Made by a program: the position numbers and the translations under genes
Assembly: GCA_963841325.1 (NCBI GenBank)
Contig: CAWJBZ010000004.1
Location: 62,001 to 126,000, forward strand
DNA length: 64,000 bases
From: CAVPPA01 sp963841325
GTDB lineage: Bacteria; Patescibacteriota; Saccharimonadia; Saccharimonadales; UBA4665
Direction of reading: 5' to 3'
Notes under the pieces: generated by a model
The model's database searches: none
Seen by the model: only the letters and a program-made list of their open reading frames with translations
Told to the model about the DNA's origin: nothing
Shown: in pieces, positions 26,507-34,650 of the stretch
Numbering within the stretch: position 1 is the first letter of the stretch
Layout: each line of letters begins with the position of its first letter

Positions 26507-27265
26507 ATGGACGTCAAGCCTGACAGGCCCCCCGACGGGAATACTGGTCAGATGCCGGTCTGGCCAATATGGATTTTCGGTTTGGTTTTGGTGTTCCCGG
26601 GGTGGTTAGCTTCTTTTTACCTGCAGCTAAAAGCTCAGCAGGACAAGCAACCGTCCGGCTATATTCGCCAGAACTACCGGAAAATGCGGAATATCTACAC
26701 CCCGGTCTGGGCCGTGCTTTTATTGGCAGGAGCAATTCTTGTAACTCAGTCCGCCACCAATAATTCCACCCCCAACAGTAGTGTCATCCCGTCAAGTTAT
26801 TCAACCCCTGCATATACTGTGCCGCCAACTGTTGCCGCAACAGCAACAAGCACACCAAGTATCATGCAGCAGGAACAAGCGCTCTGCGAGCAACAATATG
26901 GCGGTACGTTTAACACACCGGTAGATTATGATGGCGCTACAGCTACCTGTGTAGCCACACTTGACGGAGGTGGCGTGACGGCTACGTTCAATACAGCTGG
27001 GGTCTTTGCTGACCCGTGTGCTGATTTCGCCTGGACTACAAAGTACGATGTACCGTGGTCTACGGGTTGTGGTGCACCACCTGAATCAGCTAATCTGGCA
27101 CAGACAGACTGCAACAACATGACGTACTTCCCCACTCCAGCTGAATCTAGCGCTGAAGGGTTCGACGTTAACTATTATCCGTTCACTAGCAATCCTTCTA
27201 CGCCACACTTCAACTGGTACCCGCTACTGGACGTCTGCACCGCTAGTCTCAACAGCGGTTCCTAG
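26507..27265 (+). CDS. Membrane protein with Cys-rich outside domain
   Basis: A 252-residue protein. The N-terminal 75 residues hold two membrane helices (PIWIFGLVLVFPGWLASFYL and VWAVLLLAGAILVTQ), the rest is outside: a Ser/Thr/Pro-rich linker then a domain with seven or more Cys. The ATG at 26507 was chosen because GGAGGG lies upstream; the frame is open further back into the pilin gene but without a good site. It diverges from the pilin operon. Its position suggests a T4SS accessory or surface protein; no family was recognised. Confidence 0.7.
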   Translation: MDVKPDRPPDGNTGQMPVWPIWIFGLVLVFPGWLASFYLQLKAQQDKQPSGYIRQNYRKMRNIYTPVWAVLLLAGAILVTQSATNNSTPNSSVIPSSYSTPAYTVPPTVAATATSTPSIMQQEQALCEQQYGGTFNTPVDYDGATATCVATLDGGGVTATFNTAGVFADPCADFAWTTKYDVPWSTGCGAPPESANLAQTDCNNMTYFPTPAESSAEGFDVNYYPFTSNPSTPHFNWYPLLDVCTASLNSGS

Positions 27266-27548
27266 CAAAGAGATGTTCACTAGCACTAGTGAGCAGGATA
27301 ATCGCAAACGACCTCGCCCTTCCAGGGTAGTGGCTTGCATTTCCCCACCGGGAAATACAACCACACCCTGGAGGGCAATTGACTCTTAAACTGAATTTGC
27401 AATAACTTATCTACAATTTATTCTCTAACCTCATAATCGATTAATAACAGATTACGGTTTGAGCTATTAGGTTTTGCCCATTAGCCTGGGCTAAGCTAGT
27501 TTTTTTAGCTAGTATTAGGTATAGTGTGGTTTATATAAACAAAACGTT
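27266..27548. other. Intergenic region before VirB6-like gene
   Basis: A 283-base non-coding stretch. It contains a short inverted repeat at 27275-27293 (TTCACTAG/CTAGTGAG around CA), the long hairpin at 27316-27376, and a possible -10 TATAGT at 27520-27525 shortly before the virB6-like ATG at 27549. No gene was seen. Confidence 0.5.
27316..27376. repeat. 61-base long hairpin in T4SS intergenic region
   Basis: The outer arms GCCCTTCCAGGGTAGTGG and CCACACCCTGGAGGGC pair with small bulges. The inner arms TTGCATTTCCC and GGGAAATACAA pair around a CACC loop, giving almost continuous pairing. No T-run follows, so it is not a standard terminator. It could be a structured RNA, a mobile palindromic repeat or a processing site. 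Confidence 0.6.
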
Positions 27549-30377
27549 ATGCACACAAAAAATCTTCCTAAAATTTTGGGCGTTATTTTAGCGCTCCTTG
27601 CCTTTTTGGTGGCTTTAGGATTACCAATCGTTGATGGTACTCAAGTCTTTGCTTCACTGCCCCCTACTAATAGTGGTCCTCCAGTCGCTCAGTGGACAGA
27701 CTATTGCGATATTACTTTAGGCAGTATTGCTTTTAATGGTGACCCAAAGGGTAATATAGACGGCACCCCGTGTAATTTTACGACCAAAACATATAGCGGT
27801 ACCACCTATGCAATGCTCTATGATACGCCTTTAGACTCAACCAGTTGCGCTGATGCTTTGATGTTCACGTCTACGGGCAGTGCAGATGCAACGATCACGG
27901 CCGCCTCTACTGCACAATTCGCACCTGGTTCCGGCTACCCTTCATGTACCTACAACTATAATGATCCGAATGGATTTACGGTAGATATTACAGGCAATCG
28001 CCTACAGGCAACATGGACCAGCTATTCGCCGGCTGAAATTACCTATCTTGGGACTGTCTATGGTAATTTAAGCAGTAATTATAGTGGTGATACTGTCACC
28101 CTGGAAGAGAACACCCAAACCCTTTTCAATTGTCTCGATTTCATACAAGTATCCGGCAACAGTAGTACTTCTTATGAAAATATTAAGACAGCAAATTTAA
28201 TTATCAATCAATGCACTGGTTATGGTAATACACCATCTACTTATAAAACAGTTGCTATTACATTGACAAATTCTTATGCTTCTGCTCCTGGTGCTCCTGG
28301 TGCTCCTGGAGGTGGCAGTGGCAGTACGACTGTCAATTATAACTGCCCCATCACTAACCCTGCAGCCGGGTGGGCTCTGTGCCCTATATTTGACGTCGGT
28401 GTTGATGCTGCTAATGCACTAAGTACACAGATCAGCAACTTTTTGTATATACCTACAGCTGGCATTTTTACTGGTAATAACAATTTACAAACAGCATTCG
28501 ATAATTTCCGTGACATTGGACTAGCAATAATGGTCATAGCCGGTTTAATAATGGTGGTTAGTCAAGCCGCCGGACTGGAAATATTTGCAGCCTATACAGT
28601 ACGCAAGGCCTTACCACGACTTGTAATAGCTATCATCGGTATCTCATTGGCTTGGTCGTTGTTAGAGTTTGTGGTTACATTTTTTGATGACATCGGTATA
28701 TGGGCTAATAATCTTGTTATGATGTCTGTAAATGCCACAAGCGCCGGTGTTACATTTAACCCTGCCCAAGCGCTTGGATCTTTGGTGGATGGAGTAGCGC
28801 TTGGTGGTGTTGCAGTTGTGGCACTGGGGGCAATAGGAGCTTTTAGTTTACTTCTGACAGCACTTCTAGCTCTGTTTGTAGGATTCCTTATTCTTTCCTT
28901 ACGATGGTTGGTGGTGGTCGTTTGTATTTTAACCGCACCTCTAGCTATCGCCGCTTATGTTCTGCCCGGAACAACCAAATTATGGACTTTTTGGAAGGAT
29001 TCCTTACTTGGAGCTCTAATAATGTATCCATTAATCATGGCTTTTCTAGCTGCCGGTTTGGCGGCATCCTATATTGTTGGTCCGCATAATTCTATACTTT
29101 CGATTCTCGTGGCATTCGCACCTTTTTTTATGCTACCTTTTGCTTTCAGACTAACAACTGGGATAATGGGTACTATCTCCGGTGGCACTCAGAAAGCTTT
29201 CAGTGGCGGTTTTATTCGCCTCAAGAAGCAACGTCAGGAGATTCTAGCTACTAACAGGCAAGCCCTTCTAGCAGGACAGCGTTATAGGGGTAGTAACGCC
29301 CTCAGCAGGAGAGCTCGCGATGTAGGAGGAGGGTTTGGCGCATTTATGGCATCAGGTGATAAGCTCCACTATTTTAACAAGGAAACGCGTGATGCGGCAC
29401 GGCAAACCCATCAAGATATGGTCATGGGTGCATACGGTAAGCGCCCCGAAATCATTGCCACTCAAAATAATAAGGATATGTTACGAGCCGGAACATATCT
29501 GAGCCAAGACGAAGCTAGGACGGGTTTAGAATCTTATATGCGTGACGTCGAGGGCGTAACTGATGAAGATCAGATTAAAACCCGTGTTGGTAGAGCAGCC
29601 GCCGCTGTCGAAAATACGGGTGGCTATAGCAGAGTACGCCAACAATATTCAACAATGCAGCTGGCTGCCGCGGCGGGCTATAAAGACTTGAAAGATACAA
29701 CAGGAACAATTGTACGTGTTTCTCATGGCAACAGAGAGGTAATGGATAGCTTGATAGGGTCTACCCGCAGTATTAGTGAGCGTGCAGGACGTCCTGACCT
29801 CAAGCCGGGCTTCGGGACAATGCAACAGTTGGTGTATGATCAAGCAGGTATAGGTGGGGGAGAAAAGCCAACTGATGCAAGGTATACAGCTGCCTCTATA
29901 GAAGCTGCTTTTGGTACAGATAATGCAACTCTTGTGCGAAGTAAACCTGCAAGTGTTGAAAATATGTTTGGTGCTTTGGCAAAAGGGCTTGATCCGGCAC
30001 AAATACGTGAAGTTGTAACGGCAGGAATGACCAGAAAAGCCGGGGAAACTGACGCAGATTACAATGGCCGTATCGAGACCGCAGCTTCGCAACTTCGTGG
30101 CCAGATACTGGCTAAGGCTCGTAATGTCCAGGGTGCTGCCTCGTGGGGTCCGGAAGTTAATATGGTGGCCTTTAATAAAGCATTGGATGAGGCTGGTAGA
30201 GATTTCGCTACCACGAGAACAATGGTGGAGCCTCAACCGGGCTTTACGCGGCCCATCGATCAGGTAGCCGCCAAAGCACTGCATGATACCCTGCAACGAC
30301 CAACAACATATGATCGGGGGCACGAAGAGCAATTTCGAGGTCCCGAAGAGCCTCCTCCCGGATCGTCTCCGGAATAG
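27549..30377 (+). CDS. VirB6/TrbL-like T4SS channel protein, extended
   Basis: A 942-residue protein. A signal peptide (residues 1-36) is followed by an outside domain to about residue 300, then six or so membrane helices (about 318-545) including KLWTFWKDSLLGALIMYPLIM, a VirB6-family hallmark with Trp. A soluble, probably cytosolic tail of nearly 400 residues ends in Pro-rich sequence. VirB6 forms the inner-membrane channel of T4SS. The long N- and C-terminal extensions recall extended VirB6 proteins of intracellular bacteria. It begins the rightward T4SS gene run. Confidence 0.8.
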   Translation: MHTKNLPKILGVILALLAFLVALGLPIVDGTQVFASLPPTNSGPPVAQWTDYCDITLGSIAFNGDPKGNIDGTPCNFTTKTYSGTTYAMLYDTPLDSTSCADALMFTSTGSADATITAASTAQFAPGSGYPSCTYNYNDPNGFTVDITGNRLQATWTSYSPAEITYLGTVYGNLSSNYSGDTVTLEENTQTLFNCLDFIQVSGNSSTSYENIKTANLIINQCTGYGNTPSTYKTVAITLTNSYASAPGAPGAPGGGSGSTTVNYNCPITNPAAGWALCPIFDVGVDAANALSTQISNFLYIPTAGIFTGNNNLQTAFDNFRDIGLAIMVIAGLIMVVSQAAGLEIFAAYTVRKALPRLVIAIIGISLAWSLLEFVVTFFDDIGIWANNLVMMSVNATSAGVTFNPAQALGSLVDGVALGGVAVVALGAIGAFSLLLTALLALFVGFLILSLRWLVVVVCILTAPLAIAAYVLPGTTKLWTFWKDSLLGALIMYPLIMAFLAAGLAASYIVGPHNSILSILVAFAPFFMLPFAFRLTTGIMGTISGGTQKAFSGGFIRLKKQRQEILATNRQALLAGQRYRGSNALSRRARDVGGGFGAFMASGDKLHYFNKETRDAARQTHQDMVMGAYGKRPEIIATQNNKDMLRAGTYLSQDEARTGLESYMRDVEGVTDEDQIKTRVGRAAAAVENTGGYSRVRQQYSTMQLAAAAGYKDLKDTTGTIVRVSHGNREVMDSLIGSTRSISERAGRPDLKPGFGTMQQLVYDQAGIGGGEKPTDARYTAASIEAAFGTDNATLVRSKPASVENMFGALAKGLDPAQIREVVTAGMTRKAGETDADYNGRIETAASQLRGQILAKARNVQGAASWGPEVNMVAFNKALDEAGRDFATTRTMVEPQPGFTRPIDQVAAKALHDTLQRPTTYDRGHEEQFRGPEEPPPGSSPE

Positions 30378-30549
30378 TTATCCCACTGTTGCTATCCACG
30401 TCCGCTTAAGCATTAACTGAACATAACCGAGAATTCATTAACATTTAAACCCTCAAGGCATTAGAATACTTTAATATTTAAAACATGCAACAGAATATGT
30501 AAACTCCCAACTTCGCTATCATGAATGTTTTCGATTATACTTAAGCTAA

Positions 30550-31674
30550 ATGGCAACATATAAAGTCATCCAAGACATAGAAGCCGAAGATAAACTGGTT
30601 GGCCCACTAAGCTTACGCCAATTTATCTATGGCGCCATTGCTGCACTATGTGCCTATTTGTCATTTATCGCACTGACTAAAGGGGCTGCTTTTCTGTTAA
30701 TTATTTTTGCGCCAGTCATGCTTTTTACTGGATTTTTTGCCGCTCCTTTTGGACGTGATCAGCCAACTGAAGTCTGGGCTCTTGCTAAAATCCGCTTCTT
30801 CGTTAAGCCCAGATTACGCATATGGGATCAGAGCGGCATGAAAGATTTTGTCAATATTACCGTACCAAAACAGGTTGCAAAAGTTTATACTGACAATCTC
30901 TCTCAGTCCGAAGTACACAGTAGGCTGAGAGCGCTTGCTTCTACTCTCGACACTCGTGGCTGGGTTATTAAAAACGTTAATGCTAACTTATATGACCCCG
31001 CTCGTTCTTCTATGCCAGCCGACTCTGACAGGCTCATTGATCCCGCTAGCATGCCTCAGGAGGTTCCATTAGTAGACATTTTGGCAAGCGATGATATTCT
31101 GGATGAGATTAATAACCCCTTAGCTCAAAAGCTAGATCAGCTAGTTGCCGCATCTTCCAGTGTTCACCGACAGCAAATCATGGCGCAACTCAATAAATCG
31201 AGAGCTGCAGTAACTTCGTCATCTTCTCCTCAATTGCCCCAGCCCGCCGATTATTGGTTCCTGAATAGCCCGCTTAATCTTCCGGGAATCTCAAGCAAAA
31301 ATACCACCGTTCTTACCCCCAGCGTAGTAGTGCCTGGTAGTGAAGAAACAGACACCAGCGGGCAAAACGAACAACCGACACCGACTGAAGAGATGTTGGC
31401 TAAACAATTGAAAGCTAACCGACACAATCTACAGGAGATAAATTACCAACACATGAAGGTTATTCAACCAATTGGTAACCAAATAATGACACCCATTAGT
31501 GCAACACCATCTCAAAGCGCTAAGTCGGGTCAAGTGACACCATTACCCGATCCTGCTAAAATATCATTAGCCAGAAATAATGATCTTAACATCGCTACTA
31601 TCGGACGTATTGTAAATAAACAAGATGAACGCTCTGATGAAGTAGTGATTTCGCTGCATGATCATACTTCATAG
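30550..31674 (+). CDS. PrgI/VirB3-like T4SS protein with long C-terminal extension
   Basis: A 374-residue protein. Residues 1-115 match the PrgI family (VirB3-like, Gram-positive T4SS): YKVIQDIEAEDKLVGPLSLRQFIY, two membrane helices, then PTEVWALAKIRFFVKPRLRIW. PrgI proteins are normally about 120 residues. The remaining roughly 250 residues are Pro/Ser/Gln-rich and cytosolic, without a recognised fold. It is followed with no gap by the next T4SS gene, as PrgI precedes the VirB4 gene in Gram-positive systems. Confidence 0.88.
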   Translation: MATYKVIQDIEAEDKLVGPLSLRQFIYGAIAALCAYLSFIALTKGAAFLLIIFAPVMLFTGFFAAPFGRDQPTEVWALAKIRFFVKPRLRIWDQSGMKDFVNITVPKQVAKVYTDNLSQSEVHSRLRALASTLDTRGWVIKNVNANLYDPARSSMPADSDRLIDPASMPQEVPLVDILASDDILDEINNPLAQKLDQLVAASSSVHRQQIMAQLNKSRAAVTSSSSPQLPQPADYWFLNSPLNLPGISSKNTTVLTPSVVVPGSEETDTSGQNEQPTPTEEMLAKQLKANRHNLQEINYQHMKVIQPIGNQIMTPISATPSQSAKSGQVTPLPDPAKISLARNNDLNIATIGRIVNKQDERSDEVVISLHDHTS

Positions 31675-32661
31675 GTGGGCCAAACACTCAAAATGAATCC
31701 ATCAGCTCAAAATCAACCTAGACCTAACACACCAACCATGCCGATACCCCAGGTATCGTTACCTCATAGTGGCTATACGCCAACTTCTGCACAAGATGCG
31801 CCTTTAACTCCCTATATGCCAAGCGATCCAACAGCTTCAATGGTTAATCAACCGATACCAGGGGATCAAACATACCCACCTGCAGCAACCGTTATCGGAG
31901 CCGCAAATCCTGTCCAGCAACCGCCCGTTAAGACAAACCCCAATAGTACCCAAAACACCCTTCAGATCGCAGAGATACGTGACGGTATTGTGATTATGAA
32001 TGATGGTTCTTTCCGCGCTGTTATTATGGTGAAATCTATAAACTTCGACCTAATGAGTCAACAAGAACAGGAAGCAGTCGAATACAGTTATCAGGGATTT
32101 TTAAACTCCCTTTATTTTCCGGTACAAATTTTTCTTCGTTCCCAAAAAATAGACCTTCAACAATATATTACTAGGCTAGATAAAATCCGTACCGAGCACG
32201 ATAACATGTTACTGGCTATGCTGATGGAAGATTATATAGATTACATCGATAGTCTTTCTCGGCAAACTAATATCATGGATAAAAAATTTTATGTGGTAAT
32301 CCCGTTTTTCCCAACAACTGACATTCAGAAGGCATTAACCCAAAGTAAAAACTTTTTAAGCGGCTTAAGGGCTTTGTTTATTCCTAAAGAGCAGCGTATC
32401 ACCATAAATGAAGCTGACCTCTTGAAAGCTAAGGATGAGTTGCGTAACCGAGTCCAGGCTGTATTATCTGGTCTACTACAATGCGGCGTCCAGGGTCTCA
32501 CGCTTGATACGCAGGAGCTTATAGAGCTCTATTATGACACTTATAACCCAGATACCGCTACCAGACAGCAACTGAAAGACTTTAACGATTTAGCGCCCGA
32601 CATTGTAACTAAGGGTGAGGGCGTGGCGCCACAACCACATCTACAAAGAGAACTGCAATGA
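31675..32661 (+). CDS. TraC/VirB4 N-terminal domain protein (split VirB4)
   Basis: A 328-residue soluble protein. After a Pro/Gln-rich first 95 residues, residues 100-300 resemble the N-terminal domain of VirB4/TraC ATPases (IRDGIVIMNDGSFRAVIMVKSINFDLMS, then FYVVIPFF). It has no Walker motifs, so it is the non-catalytic half; the ATPase half is the next gene. The start given is a GTG immediately after the previous stop; an ATG at 31693 is equally possible. The split gene order suggests the two halves work as one machine. Confidence 0.8.
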   Translation: MGQTLKMNPSAQNQPRPNTPTMPIPQVSLPHSGYTPTSAQDAPLTPYMPSDPTASMVNQPIPGDQTYPPAATVIGAANPVQQPPVKTNPNSTQNTLQIAEIRDGIVIMNDGSFRAVIMVKSINFDLMSQQEQEAVEYSYQGFLNSLYFPVQIFLRSQKIDLQQYITRLDKIRTEHDNMLLAMLMEDYIDYIDSLSRQTNIMDKKFYVVIPFFPTTDIQKALTQSKNFLSGLRALFIPKEQRITINEADLLKAKDELRNRVQAVLSGLLQCGVQGLTLDTQELIELYYDTYNPDTATRQQLKDFNDLAPDIVTKGEGVAPQPHLQRELQ

Positions 32662-32712
32662 GAATTTTATTTTTTGTAGCAAACTTTAATCACTTATCGG
32701 GTGGGAGTATTG

Positions 32713-34626
32713 ATGGCCAAAGCCAAAATTGACCCGGTAGTCGTTGCCCAAACTCAGCGGGCAAGTGAAGAGCGGGAAGTACGGGCTGCTTTTCAAAAAG
32801 GTATTACTGCCTTACGTGACTTTATTGCTCCGAGCTCCATTGAACTATTCAGCTCATACTTTCAGCTTGGCACACGTTATGCACGCACATTTTATGTCTA
32901 TGGTTATCCTAGACAGGTTTTTACCGGTTGGTTATCTAGTATGGTCAACTTAGACGAAATCATAGATATCAGTATGTATATCTATCCCGTAGAAAGTCAG
33001 GTAGTACTGGAGAACTTACGGAAAAAAGTCACACAGCTAGAGGCTGGCATTCAAATTGATTCTGAGAAGGGACGAGTGCGGGACCCAGCCAAGCAGGCTG
33101 CCATACTTGACGCGGAACAGATGCGCGATAAGTTACAGGTAGGTGAGGAACGTTTTTTCAGGTTTGGTCTGTATTTTACGATTTACGCTATGTCGCTCGA
33201 TGAGTTGGAGTTTGTCTCACACAAAGTTGAGTCATTGCTCGGCCAACAACTAATTTACTCTAAACCAGCTACCTCCCAGCAAGAACAAGGGCTCAATAGT
33301 ACAGTGCCTCAATTTACAGACCAATTACAAATTCGCCGTAACTTTGCTACTGGAGCGCTTTCTACAAGTTTTCCCTTCACCAGCGCTGATCTTACCCAGG
33401 ACAACGGAATTCTTTATGGCATCAACATGCACAATTCCGGTTTGGTCATCTTCGATCGTTTTAGCCTAGAGAATGGTAACTCTGTTGTTTTTGCCAAGTC
33501 TGGCGCTGGTAAATCTTTCTCGGTGAAGCTAGAAGCTCTGCGCAGTATGATGTTTGGCGTCGAGATATTTATCGTCGACCCAGAAAATGAATATCAGCGC
33601 ATGTGCGATGCGGTCGGCGGCGCTTATGTTCAGATAAGCCTCAATAGTACAACGCGACTTAACCCATTTGATCTACCAAAAGTTGTTGATACCGAAGAAG
33701 CAGATAGCGCCTTGAGAAGCAATTTAATCACATTGCACGGTTTACTAAGACTCATGATGGGTGGTGCACAAGCTCAACTTATTGGCGGCAACACTACTTT
33801 AATGCCGGCGTTAACGCCTACAGAAGAAGCCGATCTTGATTCTGCACTGATTGAGACTTACGCCAGGGCCGGTATCACTAATGATCCGCTAACCCAAACT
33901 GGGATTCCTCCAACCATTAATGATCTATACGATACACTATTACACATGGGTGGCTCCGGGCCTCAATTGGCTCAAAGATTGCGCAAATACACTACTGGAA
34001 CGTTTGCGGGTATTTTCTCTCAACAAAGTAACGTTTACATCAATAACCCAATGGTGGTTTTCAATATTCGTGATCTCGAGGATGAACTACGACCGGTGGC
34101 TATGTATATCGTGCTGAACTATATATGGAATAAAACTAAAACTGACCAGCGAAAACGAATTTTAATCGTTGACGAAGCCTGGCAACTCATGAAATATGAA
34201 GATTCAGCTAATTTCTTATTTTCGGTTGCTAAACGGGCCCGAAAATATAACTTAGGCATTACTACCATTACTCAAGATGTAGAAGATTTTATGGGCTCTC
34301 GTATGGGCCGAGCTATAGTTGCTAACGCTTCTATGCAGTTTCTCTTGAAACAGTCACCATCAGCAGTCGACATGTTAAGCGAGGTATTTAAACTAACTAG
34401 CGAGGAAAAGAAACGCCTTAGTCAATTCCCGGTTGGACAGGGTTTGTTCTTCGCCGGCCAAAATCACGTGCATATCCAGGTTGTTGCAAGCCCTACCGAA
34501 ACAAGTTTAATTGTCACTAATCCGGAACAAATTCAACGGTTAAGTGCTGACCAATTACAGGGTGAGCTTAACCAACCTCAGGGCACTATAGAGCTGAACA
34601 ATCAGTCAAATCCTATAGTACAATAA
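32713..34626 (+). CDS. virB4: VirB4-like T4SS ATPase
   Basis: The 637-residue energising ATPase of the secretion machine. Walker A is FAKSGAGKSFS with Lys267, and Walker B is ILIVDEAWQLM with Asp487. Between them lies a DPENEYQRM stretch; after Walker B come RARKYNLGITTITQDVEDF and an SPSAVDMLSEVF region, all VirB4/TraC features. The ATG at 32713 was chosen because GGGAG lies 7 bases upstream; an in-frame GTG at 32701 is possible. It is the only T4SS ATPase in the window: no VirB11 or VirD4 was seen. Confidence 0.92.
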   Translation: MAKAKIDPVVVAQTQRASEEREVRAAFQKGITALRDFIAPSSIELFSSYFQLGTRYARTFYVYGYPRQVFTGWLSSMVNLDEIIDISMYIYPVESQVVLENLRKKVTQLEAGIQIDSEKGRVRDPAKQAAILDAEQMRDKLQVGEERFFRFGLYFTIYAMSLDELEFVSHKVESLLGQQLIYSKPATSQQEQGLNSTVPQFTDQLQIRRNFATGALSTSFPFTSADLTQDNGILYGINMHNSGLVIFDRFSLENGNSVVFAKSGAGKSFSVKLEALRSMMFGVEIFIVDPENEYQRMCDAVGGAYVQISLNSTTRLNPFDLPKVVDTEEADSALRSNLITLHGLLRLMMGGAQAQLIGGNTTLMPALTPTEEADLDSALIETYARAGITNDPLTQTGIPPTINDLYDTLLHMGGSGPQLAQRLRKYTTGTFAGIFSQQSNVYINNPMVVFNIRDLEDELRPVAMYIVLNYIWNKTKTDQRKRILIVDEAWQLMKYEDSANFLFSVAKRARKYNLGITTITQDVEDFMGSRMGRAIVANASMQFLLKQSPSAVDMLSEVFKLTSEEKKRLSQFPVGQGLFFAGQNHVHIQVVASPTETSLIVTNPEQIQRLSADQLQGELNQPQGTIELNNQSNPIVQ

Positions 34627-34650
34627 AACCATAAGCAAGATAGATATGTA

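Noticed and set aside
29649..30332. Long open frame (227 codons) antisense to the VirB6-like gene
   Set aside because: Composition is odd (Cys/Ser/His-rich), no family features and no ribosome-binding site; it is the shadow of the sense gene's codon pattern.
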